64,000 nt of DNA from Flavobacteriaceae bacterium GF1 (GTDB lineage: Bacteria; Bacteroidota; Bacteroidia; Flavobacteriales; Flavobacteriaceae), in NCBI GenBank assembly GCA_009797885.1, contig WNKP01000008.1:62001-126000 (forward strand). Reading direction: 5' to 3'. The translations under genes and the position numbers were made by a program. Every line of letters starts with the position of its first letter. The stretch's first letter is position 1. Positions 7,271-16,644 of the stretch are shown piece by piece. Below the pieces are notes generated by a model that ran no database searches, was not told the DNA's origin, and was given only the letters and a program-made list of their open reading frames with translations.

Positions 7271-9505
7271 TTATCCGATTATTTCTTGTTTTTTAGGTTT
7301 TAATAGCTCTGGAAACTTGGCGAAGGGCTGTTTATAGAGACGGTTCCCGGTGGCTGCTTTTAAGGCATTGGCCACGGCCCCACCAGCTGGAGGCAAGGTG
7401 GGTTCACCTAGTCCTGTGGGTGCAATTTCGTTCGCTATGAAATGGGTCTCCACCATAGGTGCTTCCTTGATCCGTATCAATCGGTAACGGTCGTAATTGC
7501 TGGCAAGGGGTTTTCCGTTCTCAAAACCAAAATCACCATACATGGCATGTCCAATACCATCCAATACACCTCCTTCAATCTGATTTAAAGCCCCCAAAGG
7601 ATTGACCACAATTCCACAATCCACAACGCAGGTTACTTTCTTGATCACGGGCTGTCCGTTTTCAATCTCAACATCGGCCACCTCCGCAACGTGGGTATTG
7701 TGGCAATAGTAATTCACAAAACCCTGATAGACATTGCTGGGTTTTGTTCCCCAACCAGATTTCTCAACAGCGGTCTCGATTACCTTGATCATGCGTTCCG
7801 GGGAATATTGAATACGTTCATCCGCCTCGGCGTCCACTTTTTTAAGTAGATTAATACGCATTTGAACTTTGTCCACATCCATTAACTCTGCCAGCTCGTC
7901 AAAGAAACTCTGCTCCGCGAAAGCCAGGAAATTAGTGTAGGGCGCACGCCAGGCACCGGTGGTAATATTACTTTTATACACGGCGGCATCCACTTTATAG
8001 TTTGCGATGGCACCCGCCGGGAAAAAGTTGGGGATGAGTCCGTACATATTGGAGTTTACGGCTGCTTCCTTTAAATGGTATGCCGTCACCTTCCCGTCTT
8101 TAACCCCTGCTTTAATCCGATACTTCAGGGCCATGCGGTAGATACCATCATTCATATCATCCTCACGGGTATAGACCACTTTGACCGGTTTTCTGATCTT
8201 GTCCGCAATTTCTGCTGCCTCCAACACAAAATCCCCATATAACCTTCGTCCAAAACCGCCTCCTTGTCGGGTCATTTCCAACTCTATTTCTTCCGGCTTT
8301 CTATCAAGCATTGCCGAAACGGCACCTGCTTTCCATGCCGGTGTTTGTATAGGGCCGACCAAATGCACTTTCTCATCTGTGATATGGGCATAAAAATTCA
8401 TGGGCTCCATGCAATTATGGGGAAGGAATGGTGCTTCATACGTGCGCTCAAGAATTTGATCGGCCTCGGCAAAGGCCTTTTCCACATTGCCATCCTCACG
8501 CATGGTATTGAATTCCTTGCCATCCAATAGTTCGTTCATTACCTTATCGTGGTCTTCCGTACTTTCCATCTTTACATCGTCTTCCCAGGCCGCCTCAATG
8601 CTCTCTTTTGCTTTGAAGGCCTGCCAGGTGGTCTTCGCAATCACGACTACCTTATCACTGGTGGAAAGAATATTGGCAATGTTGGGTTGTGCTTCAACAA
8701 GTTTTCTGGCTTTATCACCAATGGTCAGTACGTCCAAAACACCGGGCATTGCTTTTGCTTCGCTGGCATCAAAGGAAGTTAGTTTCTGCCCAAATGCCGG
8801 TGGCCTGAGTACCGCGGCATAGACCATGCCTTCTGTTTTGTAGTCCAACCCAAATAAAGGTTTCCCCGTAATGATTTCATCAATATCAACGTTCTGGGCG
8901 TCCTTACCAATAATTTTATAATCCTTGGGTTTTTTCAACGTAACGTTTTCCGGAATCTCCAATTGGGCAGCCTCGGTCACTACATCCCCATAGCCCAAGG
9001 TTTCCCCATTTGGATTGGTAATCACACCTTCACTGACCGTGCATTGGGAAGCGTCCACTCCCCAGCGCGCCGCAGCTGCATTGACCAACATCTGTTTGGC
9101 CGTGGCCCCGGTCTGCCGAAGGGCATCCCAACCATGTCTAAGGGATTGACTTCCCCCAGCTACCTGCCTTTCAAAGTTTTCCGTATCCAATTTCCCCTGG
9201 ACCACGTGTACATTTTTCCAAGCCACGTCCAATTCTTCCGCGATGATCATGGGCATGGAGGTTTTTACACCCTGTCCAATCTCTGGATTGGGGGAAAAAA
9301 TGGTGACCACCCCATTTTCAGCTATTTTGATAAAAGCGTTGAAATCTTTATAATCCAAGTTGGAAAGATCTACGGGTGGTTCTATAGTCACTTGCGGTTT
9401 ACACGCCTGAAATAGGTTGAAACCGATCAACATTCCGCCTCCGGCCAAACCTGTGGTCCGCATGAAGGCCCTTCTGCTAAATGCCATTTTAGTATTTGTT
9501 GCCAT
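7271..9505 (-). CDS. Tat-exported xanthine-oxidase-family molybdopterin large subunit
   Basis: A 744-residue molybdopterin-binding subunit of the isoquinoline 1-oxidoreductase/aldehyde oxidoreductase (IorB-like) branch. The N-terminus has a twin-arginine signal (SRRAFMR) followed by a hydrophobic stretch and a Cys in FQAC that might be lipidated. QGGGFGRRLYGDF near residue 420 is a molybdopterin-binding motif, and the GLGEPTLPPAGGAVANAL block near the C-terminus holds the catalytic Glu. These enzymes hydroxylate aldehydes or N-heterocycles in the periplasm, passing electrons through [2Fe-2S] clusters. There is no FAD subunit or cytochrome next to it, so the electron acceptor is unknown. It probably hitchhikes its cofactorless partner at 9524-9985 through Tat. 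Confidence 0.9.
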   Translation of the reverse strand: MATNTKMAFSRRAFMRTTGLAGGGMLIGFNLFQACKPQVTIEPPVDLSNLDYKDFNAFIKIAENGVVTIFSPNPEIGQGVKTSMPMIIAEELDVAWKNVHVVQGKLDTENFERQVAGGSQSLRHGWDALRQTGATAKQMLVNAAAARWGVDASQCTVSEGVITNPNGETLGYGDVVTEAAQLEIPENVTLKKPKDYKIIGKDAQNVDIDEIITGKPLFGLDYKTEGMVYAAVLRPPAFGQKLTSFDASEAKAMPGVLDVLTIGDKARKLVEAQPNIANILSTSDKVVVIAKTTWQAFKAKESIEAAWEDDVKMESTEDHDKVMNELLDGKEFNTMREDGNVEKAFAEADQILERTYEAPFLPHNCMEPMNFYAHITDEKVHLVGPIQTPAWKAGAVSAMLDRKPEEIELEMTRQGGGFGRRLYGDFVLEAAEIADKIRKPVKVVYTREDDMNDGIYRMALKYRIKAGVKDGKVTAYHLKEAAVNSNMYGLIPNFFPAGAIANYKVDAAVYKSNITTGAWRAPYTNFLAFAEQSFFDELAELMDVDKVQMRINLLKKVDAEADERIQYSPERMIKVIETAVEKSGWGTKPSNVYQGFVNYYCHNTHVAEVADVEIENGQPVIKKVTCVVDCGIVVNPLGALNQIEGGVLDGIGHAMYGDFGFENGKPLASNYDRYRLIRIKEAPMVETHFIANEIAPTGLGEPTLPPAGGAVANALKAATGNRLYKQPFAKFPELLKPKKQEIIG

Positions 9506-9523
9506 CTGAATTCCTTGTTTGGG

Positions 9524-9985
9524 TTAACGCATGTTTTCAGCAGCTTTTTCAACTGCCCTATAGATTCGGTTGTAACTGGCACACCTACAAATATTGCCGT
9601 TCATGGCATTTTTGATTTCTTCCTCGGTTGGATTGGGATTGCGTTCCAAGAATGCGGAAGCCGTCATGATCTGTCCCGCTTGGCAATATCCACATTGTGG
9701 AACGTCAATTTCTTTCCAGGCTTGTTGAACAGGATGTTCTCCAAATTCCGATAGGCCTTCAATGGTAGTGATGGATTTTCCTTCCACCTGTTCCAGGGTC
9801 ATGGTACAACTCCGCATGGCCGTTCCATCTACATGGACCGTACAGGAGCCACATACACTTATTCCACAACCATACTTTGTTCCAACTAGGTCTAAATGAT
9901 CCCGCAGTACCCAAAGTAAAGGGGTATCTGCAGCTACATCAACGGATTGGGATACTCCGTTAACTGTAATTTGATACGTTGGCAT
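9524..9985 (-). CDS. [2Fe-2S] small subunit of the molybdopterin oxidoreductase
   Basis: A 153-residue protein with two iron-sulfur domains. The N-terminal plant-ferredoxin-like cluster is bound by CGISVCGSC plus a downstream Cys (MRSCTM), and the C-terminal four-helix domain carries CGYCQAGQ and ICRCASY. It pairs with the large subunit, starting the operon 18 bases upstream of it, and relays electrons from the molybdenum site. A GGAG-like ribosome-binding site lies about 18 bases upstream of the ATG. There is no signal sequence of its own, consistent with Tat co-export of the complex. Confidence 0.93.
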   Translation of the reverse strand: MPTYQITVNGVSQSVDVAADTPLLWVLRDHLDLVGTKYGCGISVCGSCTVHVDGTAMRSCTMTLEQVEGKSITTIEGLSEFGEHPVQQAWKEIDVPQCGYCQAGQIMTASAFLERNPNPTEEEIKNAMNGNICRCASYNRIYRAVEKAAENMR

Positions 9986-10368
9986 AGCTTTTTGATTTTT
10001 GTTCTCCTGTTGAAGGTACCAAAATTTGAAGTTGCCCTGCCTTTTTTAACCGTAGAAGGACGGCTTTTAACTTTTTTTTACGAACCCTCTTTATGGATAA
10101 GGCCTCTAAATGAAAGCTGATGCCACGGCCCTAGGCCTTGCGTGTAAAACCCTATTCCGTTTACTTTGGACATGCCCAGGTGAAGGCCCAAGCCTTTGGA
10201 TATAAAAATAGTCCAAGACCGGCGTCCCCTTCCATTGGATATCCCAGAACCCTTTTTGAATTCAATGCAAGAATCCCTGTCTTTTCTTTTTTCGATTTTT
10301 TTAGGTATTTTGTTGCAACTGGATTTACGTTCAAAATCTTGCGTAATAGTATTTAAGTTCACTTCCAT
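9986..10368. other. Divergent intergenic region, 383 bases
   Basis: This stretch separates the minus-strand molybdenum operon from the plus-strand regulator and must hold both promoters. A T-rich block with two TTTTAAC-type repeats lies at about 10044-10080. Open frames exist on both strands between 10078 and 10368, but none resembles a protein family or has convincing codon use. No promoter element could be assigned with confidence. Confidence 0.5.
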
Positions 10369-13161
10369 TTGAAAAATACACTCTGGATTACCTGTCTATT
10401 GTTTTGGGGCCTCAATGCCCAGGAACTTCCTCCAATCCAAAATTTTTATCCCAAGGATTATCAGGGCGAAAATCAAAATTGGGCCATTTCACAGTCTACG
10501 GAAAAACTGATTTATGTTGCCAACAGCAAAGGCTTACTGGAATATAATGGTGCGAATTGGACACTCTACCCCTCTCCCAATGAAACCATCATGCGATCCG
10601 TTCGGGTGGTAAGGGACCGGATTTATACGGGTTGCTTTATGGAATTCGGTTATTGGAAAAGGGATGCCCTGGGCAGCCTGGTGTATACTTCTTTGTCAAA
10701 AAACATGGCAGTGGACCTTATTGAAGATGAAGAGTTCTGGGAGATTTTTGAAGTGGAGGATTATATGGTCTTCCAATCGCTAAAACGCATCTATATCTAC
10801 AATGTGGATGACGGTTCCGTGAATACAATCGAATCGAACAGTACCATTACCAAAATGTTTCGAGTAGATGAAGATATCTATTTCCAAAGGATGGGACAGG
10901 GCCTGTACAAAATAGAGTCGGGCAGGGATTTTTTGGTTTTCAACGATGACATTGTAAAAAACGATGAAGTCATTCATGTTTTTCCCGCCGAAAATGATTT
11001 GTTGGTCCTCACCAAGAACAACGGATTTTATAGGCAAAAAGATAGTGTGTTGGTTGCCTCCGAAAACTTTCCCAATACCTATTTATCGCAGCTAAGTTTG
11101 TACGATGGCGTTCAACTGGAAGATGAAAGCTATATTTTGGGCACCATATCCAATGGGCTAATCTACCTCAACAATAATGGGGAACTGCGTTATCAGATAG
11201 ATCAGGATGAGGGCTTACCCAACAATACGGTTTTGTCCCTTTTTGAAGATATGGACAGAAATATTTGGCTGGGCTTGGATCATGGTATCAGTTATGTCAA
11301 TATAGAAGCGCCCTATAAGGTTTTTAATGATTTTAAAGGAGTGTTGGGCAGTGTTTATGCCTCATCGATCCATGAAGGAAAACTATACCTGGGAACAAAT
11401 CAGGGTCTTTTTTACAGGGAATTGGATAACACCAAGGATTTTGAACTCATCAATGGAACACAGGGTCAGGTTTGGTGTTTGGAAAAGCTCGATGGCAAAC
11501 TGTTCTGCGGGCATAACTCAGGTACCTTTCTGGTCAATGGGAACAAGGTTCAAAAAATAGCCTCCGTTCAAGGGACCTGGGACATTGCCGAGTTGAAGGA
11601 CAAACCAAATTTATTGCTTCAGGGAAATTATGATGGACTCTATATCCTGGAGAAATCAAAGAACTCTTGGCGTCTGCGGAACAAGATCAAAGGGTTCAAC
11701 AATAGCTCGCGTTATTTTGAAACCCTGGGAACCCAAATCCTGGTAAACCATGAGTATAATGGCGTCTTTAAGATAACGGTGGACAGCACATTTTCCGAGC
11801 TTGGGGACATGAAAATCGATACCGTGATAAAAGGTTCCAATTCCGGTATTGTGAAATATAACGGAAAGCTCTTCTATGCGTACAAAAAGGGAATTTTTGA
11901 GTATGGGGAAACCAATGGGGATTTTCAGAGGGATAGCGTTCTAAGTACCATTTATACGGAAGACGAATACGAATCCGGAAAACTCATTGTGGATGAAAGT
12001 GATAATACCTTATGGGTATTCACCAATTCCAATATAAGCTATGTCACCCCAGTACGCCTTACCAGGGCCGCCAGAATTAAGCGTATCCCCTTGACAAAGG
12101 AGATGCGGGAAGGGATTTTGGGATACGAAAATATTACGAGATTGGACGATTCCGGAAATTATCTCCTGGGAAAAACCTCTGGATATATGACCTTTAATCT
12201 CAATGGGATTGTCCCGCGTGATTTTCGTATTTACTTGGCCAATGTTTCCAATGGCATCGCAAAAGGCGAGGAAGCGTTAAGGGACAAATCGCAGAAAGGC
12301 AATTTTAAGAGTCATGAAAACAATCTGGGATTTTCCTTTTATGCCCCGGAGTACCATAAATACTTGAACACCCAATATCAATACAGATTGCAGGGACTTT
12401 ATGACAGTTGGAGCGACTGGTCGCAAGACCACGAGGCCTACTTCGAAAACCTACCCTTTGGAGACTATGTATTCCATGTGCGCGCAAAGATTGGGGATAC
12501 CGTTTCTGAAAACAAGGCCTCTTACTCCTTTTCCGTAGCCAAGCCATGGTATATCTCAAATACCATGATTGTCCTCTATATACTGGGAATACTCCTGTTT
12601 TCATTGTTTATGCATACGCTCTACAGACGGTATTACAAAATACAACGTCAAAAGCTTATAGAGAAGAACCAAAAGGAATTGGAGTTCGCACAGGTTCAAA
12701 ATGAGAAAGAGATCATTAGGATAAAAAACAAGCAATTGGAGTTGGAAAACAAGAATAAGGGTAAGGAATTGGCGGCGTCCACAATGAATATCATCAAGAA
12801 AAATGAGTTGCTGACCAATATAAAGAACGAACTAAAGACCATTAGGGACCAGAACATCGTTAAGCCCGTAATCAAGATCATTGACAATAGTCTAAACCAG
12901 AATGACGATTGGGAACTTTTTCAGGAGGCATTTAACAATGCCGACAGTGAATTTTTGAAGAATATCAAAAAAATGCATCCTTCCCTATCCCCTAACGATC
13001 TTAAATTATGTGCCTACTTAAGACTGAATCTTTCTTCCAAGGAAATAGCCCAATTATTGAACATATCCCCCAAAAGTGTCGAAATCAAACGTTATAGGTT
13101 GCGAAAAAAACTGGATTTGCAACACGAAGACAATCTCGTGAACTATATTCTGGAGTTATGA
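10369..13161 (+). CDS. Membrane-spanning one-component regulator: propeller, Y_Y_Y and LuxR-type HTH
   Basis: A 930-residue sensor-regulator. A signal peptide (LWITCLLFWGLNAQ) leads into a periplasmic two-propeller region with Reg_prop-type repeats (for example ALSLFEDMDRNIWLGLDHGIS-like blocks near residue 285). A Y_Y_Y (triple tyrosine) domain ends near residue 720, followed by one transmembrane helix around residues 725-755, a charged coiled coil, and a C-terminal LuxR-type HTH at about 872-925 (LSSKEIAQLLNISPKSVE). There is no histidine kinase or receiver, so it should carry a periplasmic signal straight to DNA. The start is TTG; an in-frame stop lies just 13 bases upstream and no ATG is available. 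It most likely controls the beta-glucan locus that follows. Confidence 0.88.
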   Translation: MKNTLWITCLLFWGLNAQELPPIQNFYPKDYQGENQNWAISQSTEKLIYVANSKGLLEYNGANWTLYPSPNETIMRSVRVVRDRIYTGCFMEFGYWKRDALGSLVYTSLSKNMAVDLIEDEEFWEIFEVEDYMVFQSLKRIYIYNVDDGSVNTIESNSTITKMFRVDEDIYFQRMGQGLYKIESGRDFLVFNDDIVKNDEVIHVFPAENDLLVLTKNNGFYRQKDSVLVASENFPNTYLSQLSLYDGVQLEDESYILGTISNGLIYLNNNGELRYQIDQDEGLPNNTVLSLFEDMDRNIWLGLDHGISYVNIEAPYKVFNDFKGVLGSVYASSIHEGKLYLGTNQGLFYRELDNTKDFELINGTQGQVWCLEKLDGKLFCGHNSGTFLVNGNKVQKIASVQGTWDIAELKDKPNLLLQGNYDGLYILEKSKNSWRLRNKIKGFNNSSRYFETLGTQILVNHEYNGVFKITVDSTFSELGDMKIDTVIKGSNSGIVKYNGKLFYAYKKGIFEYGETNGDFQRDSVLSTIYTEDEYESGKLIVDESDNTLWVFTNSNISYVTPVRLTRAARIKRIPLTKEMREGILGYENITRLDDSGNYLLGKTSGYMTFNLNGIVPRDFRIYLANVSNGIAKGEEALRDKSQKGNFKSHENNLGFSFYAPEYHKYLNTQYQYRLQGLYDSWSDWSQDHEAYFENLPFGDYVFHVRAKIGDTVSENKASYSFSVAKPWYISNTMIVLYILGILLFSLFMHTLYRRYYKIQRQKLIEKNQKELEFAQVQNEKEIIRIKNKQLELENKNKGKELAASTMNIIKKNELLTNIKNELKTIRDQNIVKPVIKIIDNSLNQNDDWELFQEAFNNADSEFLKNIKKMHPSLSPNDLKLCAYLRLNLSSKEIAQLLNISPKSVEIKRYRLRKKLDLQHEDNLVNYILEL

Positions 13162-13162
13162 T

Positions 13163-13214
13163 AACCTTAACATAATTTTTTGAAACCTTAACAAACGCCC
13201 TACCTACCTTAACA
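13163..13214 (+). promoter_or_regulatory. Three direct ACCTTAACA repeats at 21-bp spacing
   Basis: ACCTTAACA occurs at 13164-13172, 13185-13193 and 13206-13214, exactly 21 bases apart, which is two DNA helical turns. Two further TTAACA cores occur at 13268 and 13349 before the first structural gene. The array begins just after the regulator stop and lies about 220 bases upstream of the glycosidase-barrel gene. Such helically phased direct repeats suit a regulator that binds as a head-to-tail multimer; the adjacent LuxR-type protein is the natural candidate. The binding is inferred. Confidence 0.55.
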
Positions 13215-13431
13215 ATACCTCTACAAACCCGTTTTTGCACCTTCTATTTACCACTACGGTACACTTTTTAACATTTGTTGAAAACCCTTCAAATACAGTA
13301 GCTCAAAAGGTTTTGTAATATCAAATTGATAGAATTACGGTTCTTTTTTTAACATGTATGCTTTTTGTAGTGGTTGATTTTATGGTATCCGCATTTTTTG
13401 CTCATAAGTTTAGTACATCAAAAAATGCTCA

Positions 13432-16400
13432 ATGGATACGATTCAGAAAAAATTACTCAAACTCACTTTTCTCTTATTCACAACGATTGCCTTTACACAG
13501 ACCGATAAGGTAATGGTTGTGGATGAAGGGGGAGGTCCAAAGTTGGTGGTCAATGGGAAGGATTTTATGATCAATGGGATGAACTGGGATTACATACCCA
13601 TTGGAACCAACACCGTGAACGCCGCTTTTTGGAAAAAATCCGATGATATCATCAAAGCGGGATTGGATACGGAAATGTCCCTCTTGAAAAATATGGGGGT
13701 AAATGTCATTCGTCAATATACCGGAGTACCCGCTAAATGGATTCGGTACATCTATGAGAATTACGGGATTTACACGATGTTGAACCATTCCTTTGGGCGC
13801 TACGGCCTTACCCTGAATGGTGTTTGGACTCCCGTGACCATTTATGATGACCCAACAACCGTAGATTTTTTGATGTCAGAAATGGAACAATTGGTCCGGG
13901 ATTACAAGAATACACCAGGACTCCTCATGTATTTACTGGGAAATGAGAACAATTATGGTCTATTCTGGGCGGGAGCCGAAACCGAGGATTTCCCGGATGA
14001 TGAGGGCAGAATACAGTTTATAGGGGAAAGCAGGGGAAGGCCCATGTACAGGTTGATGAATGAGGCTGCTAAAATGATGAAGGAGATGGATGCATCACAT
14101 CCTGTGGCGATATGCAATGGAGATGTATTGTTCATAGATATTGTAGCCGAGGAGTGTAAAGACGTGGACATCTACGGAACCAATACCTACAGAGGTCTTT
14201 CTTTTGGTGATATGTTCCAAGTGGTCAAGGACAAATTGAACAAACCCATAATGTTTACTGAATTTGGTGCGGATGCCTACAATGCCATGGAAAACAAGGA
14301 AGACCAGTTTTCCCAGGCCTATTATATGGTGGGCAATTGGAAAGAGATTTATGAGAATGCCGCAGGACTTGGAAAAGTAGGAAATTCCATTGGTGGTTTT
14401 ACCTTTCAATTCAGTGATGGTTGGTGGAAATTTGGTTTTGATGATAGAAAAAATGCCGATGTTCATGACAACAATGCCTCATGGTCCAATGGAGGATATG
14501 CCAGGGATTTGGCCGCCCCCGGTGCCAACAATATGAACGAGGAATGGTTTGGTATCTGTGCCAAAGGTGCCACAAACCCCAGGGGACTCTATGAACTTTA
14601 CCCCAGGGCCGCTTATTATGCATTGAAAGAGGCACATCAATTGGATCCCTATGGGGAAGGCGTGAATCTTGACTTTGTCCAGAGCCATTTTAACAATATT
14701 CAATTAATGGATGCCGTACTCAAGGCACGCGGGGATAAAGCTGCACTTAGCGGTGAGGATAGTAAGATGCTCCGCATCAGTAACCTTCAGGCAAAGCTTG
14801 CCACTTTTAGCACCGGGGGCAGTCTTATCACCACTCCGGACAATGCTGATCCGAACAATCCCAACACGTTTCCCAACCAATTGGGATTTGACCATATGCA
14901 ATCCTATTTTGTTGGTGTGGAAGGCAACCCAGCTTCCAATATGCGGGCCGAGGTAAACGTAAACGTCGTTGGAAATGTTGCCCAAAACCCAATCAACGAG
15001 CTTTTTTATGAGAACAATTCACGTCCCATTGATGTCAGTACCGATCGTGGGGATGTTATTGTTTCGGACGTCAATAGGGTTCGGATCTATCAAGCGGAAT
15101 TTGAGTGGAACGCCAAGGAATTCGATTTAAGGGGATTTTATAGAACGGGACATTATCATTGGGGGTATGAAGGCGATTTTTTTGGCTTCTATCCTGAAGC
15201 CAATTATGGCCCCAACCTGGATATCTACAACGGGGAAATTCTTGGGGCAGAACTGGATGGCAAAGGGCCCTTAAAGGGCCTAAAGGTTGCTTTGGGCCCC
15301 CAACTTTGGTGGGGTTCAAATCCAACCATGCTCTTTAAGTACCAAAAGCACATCGGAAAATTTGATGTCACCGGTATTTATCATAGGGACTTTGAAACAA
15401 ACATCTCATTTGATGACACTGGACGCCGGGTTTTGGATATAAACCAATTGCGAAGTGGTGTCGTACCGCCCTGGCCAACGGAAAGGGCTTCCCTCGCCAT
15501 AGAACGGGAATTTGGAAAATTTGGGGTCATGGTTGGAGGAATTTGGGCAGGAAGCCCCTTGAACGGCACATCGTTCCAAGACGTTAGGGGTACGCCAGGA
15601 AACTATGTGATTTTTGAAGATAGGATCCAGTCCAGCGATAATTGGGGGGGCAAAGCGAAAATCACCTATGAAGGTGGTAAGTTCAATTGGTATGGCCAAG
15701 CCTCGGCAATGGGATTGATTGCCAATGGTGGAGCGGACCAAACACTCACCTTTACCGGTTGGAAATTGAGGGATACGGGAAGTGGTAACGTAACCAGTGT
15801 ATTTTCTGGATTTACGTTCGCTGCGGGAAATTTCCAGATTGCTCCCAACTTCATGTGGCAAAAACCATTGGTAGAGGCCATCCCTCAAGATGTGCAAGCG
15901 CCAGGCCGATTACGAAACATTATTGACGATCCTTTTGCAGTGCGTTGGAATCGAGAAACCACCGCAGGTGAGATACTATTTACCTATGACCCAACTCCGG
16001 GCACTTGGATGTACGAATGGGACAATGATCGTGCCGAAGATGCCGAGTTTGCCATGAACTTAGGTTTTGTCTATCGTCGTCTGCCAACCACCATGGATGC
16101 ACATATAGGATTTTTAGCCGACCGGACCATCTTTTCCTTTCCAAATTCGGCACCGGCGGAAGACCTTTGGGAAGTACATTCTAGAATGGTTTCCAAAATT
16201 GGCCCGGATTTCGGCATGGTCGGTAATTTTTACTACGGGAACGGACAGGGAAATGGGGATTCAGATCGATTGATCAAGCGGTTTGGCGGTGATGTTCGCA
16301 TACTTTATAAAAACTTCAAATTACATTACGAGCAAAAAATTAACGATTGGGGACCTTATGATTACCACCGCGACTTTAACTTAACGTTCCCCGTGCAATT

Positions 16401-16632
16401 GATGCTGGACCTCTCCACTACCCTGGGCAAACCGGACTGGTTTATTCTACCAAGTACACAGATAGGGATACGGGGCATATGGCGATCCTTGGATGAATTC
16501 TCACCACGGTATGCACCAACCGCCGTTCCGCCCAACACATTTCAGCGAGAGCCCATTCTGAGTCCTGTAGGATTTGATAACGGTAATGAGTGGGAAATCA
16601 TGACGTACATACATATCAATATTGGGAAATAA
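13432..16632 (+). CDS. TIM-barrel glycosidase fused to an outer-membrane beta-barrel
   Basis: A 1066-residue secreted protein with a Sec signal (LTFLLFTTIAFTQ). Residues about 25-430 form a GH2/GH5-like TIM barrel: YLLGNENN gives a candidate acid/base Glu at 172 and FTEFGAD a candidate nucleophile Glu at 277. From about residue 440 to the end there are repeated alternating amphipathic strands with aromatic girdle residues and Asp/Asn/Gly-rich turns (for example VRIYQAEFEW, FDVTGIYHRDF, FNWYGQASAMG, FKLHYEQKIN), typical of an outer-membrane barrel. It opens the beta-glucan operon, 12 bases before the next gene. It could anchor the enzyme at the surface, or act as the pore for glucan fragments. 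The exact GH family is uncertain. Confidence 0.75.
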   Translation: MDTIQKKLLKLTFLLFTTIAFTQTDKVMVVDEGGGPKLVVNGKDFMINGMNWDYIPIGTNTVNAAFWKKSDDIIKAGLDTEMSLLKNMGVNVIRQYTGVPAKWIRYIYENYGIYTMLNHSFGRYGLTLNGVWTPVTIYDDPTTVDFLMSEMEQLVRDYKNTPGLLMYLLGNENNYGLFWAGAETEDFPDDEGRIQFIGESRGRPMYRLMNEAAKMMKEMDASHPVAICNGDVLFIDIVAEECKDVDIYGTNTYRGLSFGDMFQVVKDKLNKPIMFTEFGADAYNAMENKEDQFSQAYYMVGNWKEIYENAAGLGKVGNSIGGFTFQFSDGWWKFGFDDRKNADVHDNNASWSNGGYARDLAAPGANNMNEEWFGICAKGATNPRGLYELYPRAAYYALKEAHQLDPYGEGVNLDFVQSHFNNIQLMDAVLKARGDKAALSGEDSKMLRISNLQAKLATFSTGGSLITTPDNADPNNPNTFPNQLGFDHMQSYFVGVEGNPASNMRAEVNVNVVGNVAQNPINELFYENNSRPIDVSTDRGDVIVSDVNRVRIYQAEFEWNAKEFDLRGFYRTGHYHWGYEGDFFGFYPEANYGPNLDIYNGEILGAELDGKGPLKGLKVALGPQLWWGSNPTMLFKYQKHIGKFDVTGIYHRDFETNISFDDTGRRVLDINQLRSGVVPPWPTERASLAIEREFGKFGVMVGGIWAGSPLNGTSFQDVRGTPGNYVIFEDRIQSSDNWGGKAKITYEGGKFNWYGQASAMGLIANGGADQTLTFTGWKLRDTGSGNVTSVFSGFTFAAGNFQIAPNFMWQKPLVEAIPQDVQAPGRLRNIIDDPFAVRWNRETTAGEILFTYDPTPGTWMYEWDNDRAEDAEFAMNLGFVYRRLPTTMDAHIGFLADRTIFSFPNSAPAEDLWEVHSRMVSKIGPDFGMVGNFYYGNGQGNGDSDRLIKRFGGDVRILYKNFKLHYEQKINDWGPYDYHRDFNLTFPVQLMLDLSTTLGKPDWFILPSTQIGIRGIWRSLDEFSPRYAPTAVPPNTFQREPILSPVGFDNGNEWEIMTYIHINIGK

Positions 16633-16644
16633 AAAGATAGCACT

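Noticed and set aside
10078-10368. A 96-codon open frame on the minus strand upstream of the regulator, and a 72-codon frame on the plus strand
   Set aside because: Their products have no family resemblance, no signal or motif, and lie in a divergent promoter region.
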